Of a stretch of DNA of 64,000 bases, positions 45,064 to 53,311 are shown in pieces. Within the stretch, counting starts at the first letter, position 1. Each line of letters opens with the position of its first letter. The notes beneath the pieces are model-generated. The model was not told where the DNA came from. It did no database searches and saw only the letters and a list, made by a program, of their open reading frames with translations. The translations under genes were made by a program, and so were the position numbers. The stretch lies in the NCBI RefSeq assembly GCF_002929295.1, contig NZ_PJIM01000001.1, positions 124,001 to 188,000 on the forward strand, written 5' to 3'. Origin of the DNA: Arthrobacter sp. SX1312 (GTDB lineage Bacteria > Actinomycetota > Actinomycetes > Actinomycetales > Micrococcaceae).

Positions 45064-45738
45064 ATGCCGGAGGCAGGCAATCAGGATCAGCAGGTGAGGG
45101 ACATCACGGTGTTCCTTCTTGATGACCACGAACTGGTACGGCGAGGATCGCGGGAACTGCTGGAAACCCAAGGATGTGCGATCGTCGGGGAAACCGGTTC
45201 CGCCGAGGACGCCACACGTCGGATCCCGGCCCTGGCACCGGACGTCTCGATCCTGGATGTGAGGCTCCCGGACGGGACGGGGATCGAGGTGTGCCGGAAT
45301 GTGCGCTCTATCGACCCTTCCCTCTCCTGCGTCATTTTGACCAGTTACGACGATCGCCAGGCCGTGCGCGGGGCGGTACTCGCCGGTGCCGCGGGGTACA
45401 TCCTGAAGGAGATTCTCGGCTCGGATCTGGTCGGGAAAGTCCTCCGGGCCGCCGCGGGTGAGTCCCTGTTCGAGCCCGGCATGAAGGAGCGCATCATTGC
45501 CGGGCTGCACGACATACCGGAGGAAGATGCCCGCCTTGCCCGTCTGACGACGCAGGAAAGGAAGATCCTGACCCTGATCGGGAAGGGCATGTCGAACCGG
45601 GAAATCGCCGGCGAACTGTTCCTGGCCGAGAAGACCATCAAGAACCATGTGTCCTCGATCCTGGCGAAACTGGGCTTCCAGCGGCGGACCCAGGCCGCCG
45701 TCTACGTTTCCAGGTTGGTCGATCTCTCGCCCTGTTAG
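45064..45738 (+). CDS. LuxR/NarL-type response regulator (DevR-like, orphan)
   Basis: A 224-residue response regulator. The receiver domain has acidic residues LDDHELVRRG and phospho-acceptor D65 in ISILDVRLPDGTG; K in YILKEI completes the site. The C-terminal HTH is LTTQERKILTLIGKGMSNREI and EKTIKNHVSSILAKLG. It resembles DevR/DosR in the DGTGIEVCR and SCVILTSYDD region. No histidine kinase is encoded nearby, so it is an orphan or is phosphorylated in trans. The ATG at 45064 follows GGGGGA by about six bases. Upstream in-frame starts exist. Confidence 0.88.
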   Translation: MPEAGNQDQQVRDITVFLLDDHELVRRGSRELLETQGCAIVGETGSAEDATRRIPALAPDVSILDVRLPDGTGIEVCRNVRSIDPSLSCVILTSYDDRQAVRGAVLAGAAGYILKEILGSDLVGKVLRAAAGESLFEPGMKERIIAGLHDIPEEDARLARLTTQERKILTLIGKGMSNREIAGELFLAEKTIKNHVSSILAKLGFQRRTQAAVYVSRLVDLSPC

Positions 45739-45826
45739 CTGTTGTGGGTCGTGACCGCTGGTGACACGCAACAACTAGCCGCCCACGGGAAGGCTATGGG
45801 GTTGGCGTGCGATGCCGGTCATGACC

Positions 45827-46225
45827 TCATGTGTGCGGCGGGAGGCACGATGCGCCGGACCGGCCTGACCGAAGAGGAAAGGTTGCAGGGCGGCGACCGG
45901 GCCGCCCGGCAACCGTCAATGAGACCCATGCTGCCAGCTGCCTGATGCACTGAGCCTCACCCTGTTGTCCTGCTTCGCTTCCGCGGCGGCTCCGTGTTCG
46001 GGCGTACCGGCGGGCGATGTCGTTCAGGGCGAGGGTGGCGATGATGATCGATACCGCGACGGCGGCCAGGCCGATGTAGAGCCCGGTGAGCATCGTCATC
46101 GGTGAGCTCGCGTCGGTCAGGAATCCGATCCCGCCGATCGCTCCGGCCACCCAGAACATGGCGACTGCGACGACCGCGATGATGAACGGACACGTCCCGG
46201 AAGGGTCACGGTTCGTGCGGCCCAT
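45827..46225 (-). CDS. Small two-helix membrane protein, paralogue of 62915-63190
   Basis: A protein of up to 132 residues. The core is two hydrophobic helices (IIAVVAVAMFWVAGAIGGIG and MLTGLYIGLAAVAVSIIIAT) then a basic stretch DIARRYARTRSRRG. The same core, VFWFVGAIGGIGYL..., occurs in a second gene near the right edge of the window. The helix-loop-helix with ASSPMTML between them is shared almost identically. The residues after the basic stretch have no match in the paralogue and may be read-through. ATG 46225 is the best start. Function unknown. Confidence 0.6.
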   Translation of the reverse strand: MGRTNRDPSGTCPFIIAVVAVAMFWVAGAIGGIGFLTDASSPMTMLTGLYIGLAAVAVSIIIATLALNDIARRYARTRSRRGSEAGQQGEAQCIRQLAAWVSLTVAGRPGRRPATFPLRSGRSGASCLPPHT

Positions 46226-46746
46226 GACCAGTGTTCCGCACCCCGATCCCCAGGTGGGGCGCCTCTCGCATGCCGGAAGGAAGCGGCAGCTCACCCAGAG
46301 GTGGACGGCTTCGAGCTCCACCCTTCGGGCTCCACCCGCCTACAAGTGGATGACCGGCACGACGAGTGCTGCCGGTGCCACTCAAACCTGTCACAGACAC
46401 CGGTCGCAGTCATGGGGCTCGGTTCACCGTCCCCCTTGCCACTACTGGGTCTCTTGGTCTCATAAGGACTGGCTTCTGGTGTACGTCACCACGCCGATGA
46501 GGAGGCTGTGCACATCCACCGCCCGCTCGAGTGCGAGCTATCAGCGTGTCGCGGCGTGGTGGGTGTGCAGGCGGGCCCTTTGGTTTCTGCTGTCCATCTG
46601 GGTGCGGGACAAGCAGCGGAGCGGGGGGAGCTTGTGCCGTGCCCCTGTGGTCAGGAGGTCAGCTCCCCTTGAGACCTGTCGCCTGACCGGACCGCGACTG
46701 CCGGCATCACCAGCTGGATCCTGAAACTCAGCGTCCCGACGTATGA
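46226..46746. other. Intergenic stretch without a supported gene
   Basis: About 520 bases between two minus-strand genes. Long open frames here lack coding character. The only short frame of note is GTG 46508 to 46672 on the plus strand, 54 codons with four cysteines (CELSAC and PCPCGQEV), which could be a tiny zinc protein or chance. No repeat or hairpin was seen. Confidence 0.3.
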
Positions 46747-47541
46747 CTAGGTCTGCCGGTCTGTTGTGCTGGCCCACCGCGTCTCCATCGATTCGACCAC
46801 GCTGAGTGTGGGTAGCTTGGCTGTCCGACCATCTCCCGATGAGCGCCCGCGTACACGGCGGTTGACCCAGGGCAGCACATAGAACCACCACCACTGAGCT
46901 TCTGTGCGCAACGATCGTGAAGGCCGTGCGCCTTCCAGCGCCGTGTTCCAATGAGAGGCCTCGGCAAGTCCTAGGGCGTCAGCTGCACCAAGGGCCAGGC
47001 GTTCGTGACCGAGTTCGGAGAGGTGGAGCCGATCAGCCGCCCATGCTCGGGGGTCTTCGAAAACTGTTCCGTCGGTGCTTGCGAGCGGGACGACGCCCAT
47101 CTGATCAGCTAACTGCTGGTAGATGGTGTTCAGGCGTCGACGGCGGGAATCGATGACGCTCCCTGCTGGTGAGACACCGGTCAAATCCGGGATCGGAACG
47201 AACATCACCGTGGTGTCCGACTTTCTGAAAGCTGCGACGAGCCCCGCGAGGCTGACCTGGAGAGCATCGAAGTCGACACGGGGCCGCAGAATATCGTTCA
47301 TGCCAGCCGTGATGGTGACGAGATCTGGAGCGAAACTCAAGGCCTGATCCAGCTGATGATCGCGAATTTGGTCGGTCTTATATCCGCGGACAGCGAGATT
47401 CGCATACTCGACCGGCCCGTGGTGGACAGTGAGCAGACCTGCAAGGCGGTCCGTCCATCCGCGTGGTGTCCCGTCCGGCCACGGGAGGTCGCCAACCCCT
47501 TCGGACAAACTGTCCCCGATGGCGATGTACCGATAGCTCAT
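46747..47541 (-). CDS. SGNH/GDSL-family hydrolase
   Basis: A 264-residue SGNH hydrolase. Block I has the nucleophile Ser in YIAIGDSLSEGVGD, block III is TAGMNDIL (GxND), and block V is DRLHLSELGHERLALG (DxxH). No signal peptide is visible, so it is probably an intracellular esterase or lipase. The start at ATG 47541 follows AAGGGAATCACC. The C-terminal 60 residues are basic and Trp-rich and lie outside the fold. The substrate is unknown. Confidence 0.9.
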   Translation of the reverse strand: MSYRYIAIGDSLSEGVGDLPWPDGTPRGWTDRLAGLLTVHHGPVEYANLAVRGYKTDQIRDHQLDQALSFAPDLVTITAGMNDILRPRVDFDALQVSLAGLVAAFRKSDTTVMFVPIPDLTGVSPAGSVIDSRRRRLNTIYQQLADQMGVVPLASTDGTVFEDPRAWAADRLHLSELGHERLALGAADALGLAEASHWNTALEGARPSRSLRTEAQWWWFYVLPWVNRRVRGRSSGDGRTAKLPTLSVVESMETRWASTTDRQT

Positions 47542-48010
47542 GGTGATTCCCTTCGCCTGCGATGAACTTCCTGAAGGAGCGTAACCTCGCCGCCGAAGGT
47601 GTCGCACTGAGTATGTCCTGCACAACACTGGTCGCACACAAAGGAATCGCTCCGCGCGCGGGCGGCGTCCGGTCCGTCGGTGTCCGCGCCGTCGGACCTT
47701 GGACGGCTATACTCCGCGGAAACACAGACACAGCTGAGACCTTCCTTGCCTTTGCCTGCTTGATCATGGCCGCCGTCGCCCTTTCTGCGGCAACGAGCGC
47801 TACGGACGTTACGGACGCTGCGACGACGGGCCCCGCTGTCGTCCCCCCCCCTTGTCGCCCTCGTGTCGGATCTCTTGGACCGCGCGATGGCCGCTCCGTC
47901 GGCACCCACGTCACCTTCGGGCTCGAGAGCGCGGGGCCGGCGGCGGACGGCATCGCGCCCAGCATCGTCAGCGCGCGCTCTCGAGCTCGGAGTCGTCGAC
48001 GCCGAACCAC
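47542..48010. other. Intergenic stretch without a supported gene
   Basis: About 470 bases upstream of the SGNH hydrolase. Long plus- and minus-strand open frames are present but have no recognisable domains and the codon pattern is irregular. The stretch leads directly into a peptidase remnant, so it may be decayed coding DNA. Confidence 0.3.
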
Positions 48011-48160
48011 ATGAGCGTGCTCGGCGTGACTGCAGGCACCACGGTGAGCCGCGGCGAGTTGATCGGATTAATCGGCAGCGCGGGGGACTCGACCGGCTGT
48101 CACCTTCGCTTCGAGGTCTTCGTCAACAACGACATGGTGGATCCCGAGCCCTGGCTCTAG
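48011..48160 (+). pseudogene. M23 (LytM) peptidase C-terminal remnant
   Basis: The 49-codon frame MSVLGVTAGTTVSRGELIGL...STGCHLRFEVFVNNDMVDPEPWL matches the last part of M23 metallopeptidases, which carry the final HxH motif; here the usual HLHFEV has become HLRFEV, so a zinc ligand is lost. The upstream part of the domain cannot be found in any frame. It overlaps the MFS stop by four bases on the other strand. It is a relic. Confidence 0.65.
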
Positions 48161-49419
48161 CCGGTCGGTGCCTCTGACTCGAGGGCGGGCGGGGCTGCGG
48201 AGATGTTCGAGATGGCCTTCCACAGGAGGGCCAGGGTGATGGCGGAGCCCGCGAAGGCGAACCACCACGGCCCGGTCAGCCCCCACACCTGGGCGATCAG
48301 CCCCCCGAGCAGCTGTCCGATCACGAGCCCACCGAATACGCCCACCATGTTGACGGAAGCGATGCGCCCCTGCAGGGACAGGGGAACCAGGCGCTGCCGG
48401 ACCGTCGTCGAGATGGTGCCCCAGATGAAGGCGTAGATACCGAACCCGAACATGATGACGAAGGCGAGCACGGCCGACGTCGTGAGAGCGAAGCCCAGGT
48501 GCATCACCACCTCGAGGCTGAGGCAGACCCGCATCATGGTTGCCAGGCGAACCCGCCGTTCGAGCCAACCGAAACAGCTGATTCCCACGAGTCCGCCGAG
48601 AGCCGCGGAGGTCGCGAGCAGGCCGTAGCCGACGGCGCTGAGGCCCAGGTACTCCGTGGCGTAGAGCACGAGGACGGACCAGGGGGCCGCCCACGTCACG
48701 TTGAAGATCAGGATGATGAGGATCAGCGTCCGGACGGGCGCGTTGCCACGCAGCCAGGAAAGACCCTCCCGGATGGGCCGAGGCTTGATGCCGCCGTCGA
48801 GGGCAGTCACGTCCCGCTGCGCAGGCGGCGTCCTCGCCATCCTCGAGACGAGGACGACGGCGAGGCTCACGCAGAGAATCTGCACGGTGAACGGCCAGAA
48901 CGAGCCGACAGCGAAGAGGAAAGCGCCCAGCGGCGGCCCGACGAGTTGGTTGGCCACGAGGTATCCGGCCTGCATGCGGGCGTTGCCGACGCCGAGATCG
49001 GCCGATGGCACCGTCATGGGAAGCAGCGTGCTGCCGGCCGTGTCCGCGAAGACTTCGGCCGTTCCGTAGAGGAAAGCCGAGACGAGCACCACCCAGATGC
49101 TCACTTGACCGGTCACGAGAACGGTCACGAGGCCGAGGACGATCATGGCCCGGACCCCGTTCGCCAGCATCACGAGGCGGCGCCGGTCATGATGGTCGGC
49201 GATCGAACCCGCCAGGAGTCCGAACAGGAGCCACGGCAGGATCTGCATCATGGCCCCGGACGCGACGAGGAGCGGCGACGACGTCACCGACGCGATCAGC
49301 AGGGGAGCGGCCGAGAGGGCGATCCCGTCACCGATGTTGCTCGTCCAGGTGGACGCCAGCAACCATCTGAAGCTGATGCCCAACCGGCGCGGAGCGAGCA
49401 CCTCACCGAACGAGGACAT
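48157..49419 (-). CDS. MFS transporter (EntS/multidrug exporter-like)
   Basis: A 420-residue major facilitator protein with 12 helices. The loop between helices 2 and 3 reads GSIADHHDRRRLVMLANG, typical of the EntS/macrolide-efflux type. ATG 49419 gives MSSFGEVLAPRRLGISFRWL with AGGAG six bases upstream. Upstream starts would add a hydrophilic extension and are unlikely. No regulator lies next to it. The substrate is unknown. Confidence 0.88.
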   Translation of the reverse strand: MSSFGEVLAPRRLGISFRWLLASTWTSNIGDGIALSAAPLLIASVTSSPLLVASGAMMQILPWLLFGLLAGSIADHHDRRRLVMLANGVRAMIVLGLVTVLVTGQVSIWVVLVSAFLYGTAEVFADTAGSTLLPMTVPSADLGVGNARMQAGYLVANQLVGPPLGAFLFAVGSFWPFTVQILCVSLAVVLVSRMARTPPAQRDVTALDGGIKPRPIREGLSWLRGNAPVRTLILIILIFNVTWAAPWSVLVLYATEYLGLSAVGYGLLATSAALGGLVGISCFGWLERRVRLATMMRVCLSLEVVMHLGFALTTSAVLAFVIMFGFGIYAFIWGTISTTVRQRLVPLSLQGRIASVNMVGVFGGLVIGQLLGGLIAQVWGLTGPWWFAFAGSAITLALLWKAISNISAAPPALESEAPTG

Positions 49420-49542
49420 GGCGTTCTCCTGACAAGGGGACGGCGGCGCGGGCGAAGGTTGGTTGTGCCGCTTGTCTTCGGATCGTATCGGATAGGGCGA
49501 AGTCACCTGTCCGTAAGCCGGTGGATCATCGAACGTCTGCGC

Positions 49543-50091
49543 TCAGATGCTGAGGTCCTCCCAAACGAAGGTCGTCGTCTGCCCTGTTTCCCAATCACGG
49601 CGAAGGATGGAGTAGGCGACCGAAGCGACCGGCTTGCTACCCTCGACTGGCCACCCTTCGCGGTAATGGGCTTCCTTCACCCAGCCACAGCGCAAAAAGG
49701 TCTTGCGCATCGCGATGTTGTCCTCCCTGGTCTGGCCTTCGAATCGATTGACGTCCAGCAGTGTTGTGAAGACGTGCTGCGTCGCCGCCTGCACGGCTTC
49801 GACTCCCAAACCTCGGCCCCGGAACCCTTCATCGAGGCGCAGGTCGAACATCGGAGTGGGATCACCGAGATCCTCGAGGCGGAGAAAACCGATGCGGCCG
49901 CGCTCGGCGTAGTCGATCCAAAACGAGTCGTTATCCTCGCTCCAGTACGCGCCATTGGCAATTGCGGCTTTGACGGCCTCACCTGTGAGGCGCGGATTGC
50001 TGTGAAAAGGGAACTCGTTGCGCGTCATGAAGTCCACCAGCGCCTCGTGATCATCACCAACGGGATCGAGGCGTACAAGGTTGATCGACAT
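49543..50091 (-). CDS. GNAT-family N-acetyltransferase
   Basis: A 182-residue acetyltransferase. The acetyl-CoA loop is in LDEGFRGRGLGVEAVQAAT, and RFEGQTREDNIAMRKTFLRCGWVKE follows as in RimJ/RimL-type enzymes. The protein ends SYSILRRDWETG-like. It is six bases downstream of the P-loop gene on the same strand, so the two are probably co-transcribed. The substrate is unknown. Confidence 0.85.
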   Translation of the reverse strand: MSINLVRLDPVGDDHEALVDFMTRNEFPFHSNPRLTGEAVKAAIANGAYWSEDNDSFWIDYAERGRIGFLRLEDLGDPTPMFDLRLDEGFRGRGLGVEAVQAATQHVFTTLLDVNRFEGQTREDNIAMRKTFLRCGWVKEAHYREGWPVEGSKPVASVAYSILRRDWETGQTTTFVWEDLSI

Positions 50092-50097
50092 AGTGAT

Positions 50098-50547
50098 TTA
50101 CCCTACTGGCGCAATGAGAGGTTCAATCTCTGCCGCCAGCTCTGAAACCGGTCGGCGACCATCGAGTTCGAGGGTCGCGCTCCTGCGCAGCAGCGGTTCG
50201 ACAGCGAGAACTTGTCGGCGGATCAGGGATTGATCTGCCGTCGAGTTGCCGTACGGATTGTTCATACGAGTTGAGACGCGCTCGATCAGGACTTCTACCG
50301 GTGCGTTGAGGAGTACGACGGCTGCGAAACGGTGGTAGAAGCATCCCTGATTCTCAACAGTCCCCGAGACGACGAGGGTCTGGTCAGAGGCGAGCAGGGC
50401 CGACATGCGCGTTTCATCCCACGTGCCGTCAGGAAGTACCCAGCCGTCATAGTCGGTGTCGATCGTCCGGTGGCCCCGCCGGGCTAGCTCGTGCAGGAGG
50501 GTCGTCTTTCCTGACCCTGACATGCCGGTGATCAGCACGTGAGACAT
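50098..50547 (-). CDS. P-loop kinase-like ATP-binding protein
   Basis: A 149-residue P-loop NTPase. Walker A is LITGMSGSGKTTLLHEL and a conserved Asp motif is in TIDTDYDGWVL. It resembles small kinases of the gluconate/shikimate/adenylylsulfate type, with a lid region near RVSTRMNNPYG. The short size matches orphan kinases that phosphorylate small metabolites or antibiotics. It is the first gene of a two-gene operon with the GNAT protein. Confidence 0.8.
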   Translation of the reverse strand: MSHVLITGMSGSGKTTLLHELARRGHRTIDTDYDGWVLPDGTWDETRMSALLASDQTLVVSGTVENQGCFYHRFAAVVLLNAPVEVLIERVSTRMNNPYGNSTADQSLIRRQVLAVEPLLRRSATLELDGRRPVSELAAEIEPLIAPVG

Positions 50548-50633
50548 GCAAGCCAGCGTAGCGGCCTATTGATCCTGGCAGAGAACGCGGCAGTACCCAG
50601 CGGTCCGATACCTTCTGCAAGGGCCGTGGTTGG

Positions 50634-51278
50634 ATGGATTATGGGGAACACAGGCAAGCGCTCATACGCACGAGCGTCATCGCGGCCGCACTCCTGTCGC
50701 AGGCAGCCTGCACCGATGACACTGGTGACACTGGGGAATCGGAACGCGAGGAGCTGCCGGCTGTCGTCGGCGAATCCGGAAGCCCAGACGCGCAGCCACT
50801 TGGAGGCGCTGACGAAGCCGCCACTCTTCGAGCGGGTGTACACACCCGCAGACTGCGCACCGGACACGGCTTTCACCCCACCACCGGCAGAGCTTGAGGG
50901 GGTGCTCGGGCGCAGCAACCTCAACGACGACCGGTCCACGTTGCGGGTGGAGATCTACACCGCGCCGGACGAGGGAGAACTGGGCGACTACTTCGTCGGC
51001 GCGCACCCGGACCCGTCGGCACGGTGCACGGACTTCAGCGTGATAGTCAACGACATCAAGCAAGACTTCTCCTATACCCGCGCTGATGTACAGCCCATCA
51101 CCCCGCGTTCCACCTGGGCCAGTACAGGGTCACGCAGGACGGCTCCATCACCCACCACCTGAGAATCGCAGCGACCAACGGCCATCTTGCGGCGTCGCTG
51201 ATCCTCTCCACCGCCGAACCCGCGGATCAAGCCATGACCGACGCGGTGCTGCGCCGCACTCACCAAGCCATCAGCTGA
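50634..51278 (+). pseudogene. Lipoprotein gene interrupted by two frame changes
   Basis: The first frame begins MDYGEHRQALIRTSVIAAAL, with lipobox LSQAAC and an Asp/Thr/Glu-rich linker. It changes frame near 50800, after which SHLEALTKPPLFERVYTPAD to ADVQPI makes sense, and changes back near 51095, where QYRVTQDGSITHHLRIAATN leads to a stop at 51278. Both ends lie in one frame and the middle in another, so the gene needs two compensating corrections. The mature protein would be a secreted lipoprotein with no recognised domain. The 3' end overlaps the convergent membrane gene. Confidence 0.5.
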
Positions 51279-51806
51279 CGCCGACTGAGCGCCCGTTGAT
51301 GACCGATGCTCACCCGCCAGTGAACGATCCTTCACGGAACAAGTGACGTTGGACGCTGTTTCTGTCGGGTTTTCAAGGAGGCAAGAAACCAGTGCAATTC
51401 CTCGACCAAACGCACCCATGAGCACCACACCCAGCAGGCCCACAAGACCGAGCGACACTGCAGCGACCCGGGCCGCCGTTGGATAATCACTTCCTCGACT
51501 CCACGCCCGACCGAGGACAACGAGGGCCCCTGCGGAGGCGATGAACCCAAGGAGCAGGAGAGTCGACACAATCAGTTGGGGAGCCATGAAGATGCTCGCG
51601 CCAACCGCTGCTGCAAGAAAACCGATTGAGAGGCCAGCGATCATCCATGCGCGAGAGAAGCTGGGATGCGTGGTTCTCAGCGATACCGCCAGAACCAAGG
51701 AAACAGCGATCACCGCAGGTAGGACCAAGAAAGGAATTACCGCGACGGCGAGCAGTCCCACTCCGACAAACACGACGGCCATCGTTCGGTTTCCGACACT
51801 TGTCAT
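51072..51806 (-). CDS. Hypothetical membrane protein
   Basis: An open frame of 244 codons from ATG 51806. It has four or five hydrophobic segments: VVFVGVGLLAVAVIPFLVL, AVIAVSLVLAVSL, WMIAGLSIGFLAAAVGASIF, LLLLGFIASAGALVVLG and VSLGLVGLLGVVLMGAFG. After about residue 160 the sequence overlaps the antisense of the lipoprotein and is low-complexity, so the true end is uncertain. No family could be assigned. Confidence 0.55.
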   Translation of the reverse strand: MTSVGNRTMAVVFVGVGLLAVAVIPFLVLPAVIAVSLVLAVSLRTTHPSFSRAWMIAGLSIGFLAAAVGASIFMAPQLIVSTLLLLGFIASAGALVVLGRAWSRGSDYPTAARVAAVSLGLVGLLGVVLMGAFGRGIALVSCLLENPTETASNVTCSVKDRSLAGEHRSSTGAQSASADGLVSAAQHRVGHGLIRGFGGGEDQRRRKMAVGRCDSQVVGDGAVLRDPVLAQVERGVMGCTSARV

Positions 51807-51967
51807 TGCAATCCCCAACCTCAACGTCCGAACGACTGTACTCGCGGCATATTCACCCGGTAATAGGTCGCGCGGACAGCCCACATCGGGAGGCCGCAGC
51901 GTGCCGCAGAGCCCTTCCTCCCGCGGAATCCGTCGGAAGTCGAGGCACCAGGGCTCGTGGCGAGGCT

Positions 51968-52321
51968 TTAGCCCCAGTAGCCGATGGGGTTCTCGCGTGC
52001 TTTGGTGTCGTGGGGGTTGGTGGGACGGTCCTCGGCTGTAAGGGCGTGATCTTCGTGCTGGTCTGCGTAGGTCCGAGGCCGGTTCATGTCCGCGGCATGG
52101 CGACGGCGGCCGGCAGCAAGGAGGGCGCCACCAGCGAGGAAGGCCACAGCGCCGAAGCCGATCAGCAGGTACGCGCCGACGACAGAATCACCGGATTCCC
52201 TGTAGGTGACGGCGTTGAGCGCGTCGATGCCCATGACGAGAAGAACGGCAGAGGCGACGAGAACGATTCCTCCGACCACGCTGAGCACCGGTCCTGGCCG
52301 AGCTGTCTTCTTGCTGGTCAT
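51968..52321 (-). CDS. Small membrane protein (two helices)
   Basis: A 117-residue protein with two hydrophobic helices (VVGGIVLVASAVLLVMGI and YLLIGFGAVAFLAGGALLAAG) and a hydrophilic Arg/Asp/Thr-rich C-terminal tail ending ENPIGYWG. ATG 52321 is preceded by AGGGGTATTC. No family is recognised. The 260 bases upstream to the next gene hold no feature. Confidence 0.6.
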   Translation of the reverse strand: MTSKKTARPGPVLSVVGGIVLVASAVLLVMGIDALNAVTYRESGDSVVGAYLLIGFGAVAFLAGGALLAAGRRRHAADMNRPRTYADQHEDHALTAEDRPTNPHDTKARENPIGYWG

Positions 52322-52581
52322 GAATACCCCTGTGTGATGTTGCGGCTGACCGGATCGCTTAGGTCGAACCTACGCGCAGCATCCGCATGCTGAACAGAGT
52401 CAGGGCCGCGGCGGAACGTTGCTGCGGCCGATTCGTGATGCCCATGCTCGAACCGTTCGAGTGAGTGCATCCAAGCTGACGGTCTCCCAGCGGAAACGAT
52501 CGGCTAGCGTGCAGCTTTCATTCTTGGTCCTGATGAGGACGAGTCAATCAGGGACGCAGAGGTCCCTGTAAAAGCTGCCCA

Positions 52582-52887
52582 TCATAGGAGCATGATCAGA
52601 ATTCCTCCTATGTCACCGGCAGCTCCGTCTGCTGACTTGTAGGAGAGGTACAGATTATTGGCGACGAGCATGGGTACCGCTGCGATCAAGAGCAATATCG
52701 TGCCGCGTTGAAGGTGCTGGACTGCATGGCCCCGTCGCTTACCTACGAAGAAGTAGGCGATTGGCACGCTGATCGCCAGGGCGATGGAGACGATGTGCGA
52801 GGGAATGAACAGTGCGTCCTGACCGAAGTTCTGCCACACAACACCACTGAGGACGGCCGATAACAAAGGAGTCAGGGCTGGTTTCAT
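52582..52887 (-). CDS. Small membrane protein (three helices)
   Basis: A 101-residue protein with three hydrophobic segments: PLLSAVLSGVVWQNFG, ALFIPSHIVSIALAISVPIAYFF and GTILLLIAAVPMLVANNLYL. ATG 52887 was chosen over 52914 because AAGG lies seven bases upstream. The function is unknown. The 424 bases between this gene and the repeat protein contain only open frames without coding character. Confidence 0.6.
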   Translation of the reverse strand: MKPALTPLLSAVLSGVVWQNFGQDALFIPSHIVSIALAISVPIAYFFVGKRRGHAVQHLQRGTILLLIAAVPMLVANNLYLSYKSADGAAGDIGGILIMLL

Positions 52888-53311
52888 CCGTGGACCTTGC
52901 GGCGGGAGCGGCATGGCTCACAGTGGCACACGGAGTAGGGATTTTCCTTGACGGGGCGCGCCCGCAAGCCGGTCGGTGCCCGTCCCGCTGAAGGTTCCTC
53001 CACCGGCACCCTTCCCGAGGAGACCTCGACCAACACCGCCGAGGCAGCACATGGAGAGAAGCTTCGTGTCCTGCACGCCCGGCACCAGCTGGGCGTCTGG
53101 GACCCTCTCGCTCCTGTGCCGGCGTGCATCGTGGTGGCAAGTGCAAAGCGATCGCACCGGGTACTAGACCGCTGGAACGCGATGGGCGAGCAGCTTGGAT
53201 ACCGTTCCGGATACATTGCTTCGAGCTACTCGCCAGATCGACCATCGTGCTATATCTTCAGCGCTAGAACGTGTGACTGAGTCGGTCCCACGAGGATCAG
53301 GGGAATCACAC

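Noticed and set aside
45742-45945. 67-codon plus-strand frame after the response regulator
   Set aside because: No ribosome-binding site, no domain, and it overlaps the end of the convergent membrane protein gene.
52948-53280. 110-codon plus-strand frame before the Ig-like protein
   Set aside because: Low-complexity N-terminus and no recognisable domain; the stretch also shows open frames on the other strand.
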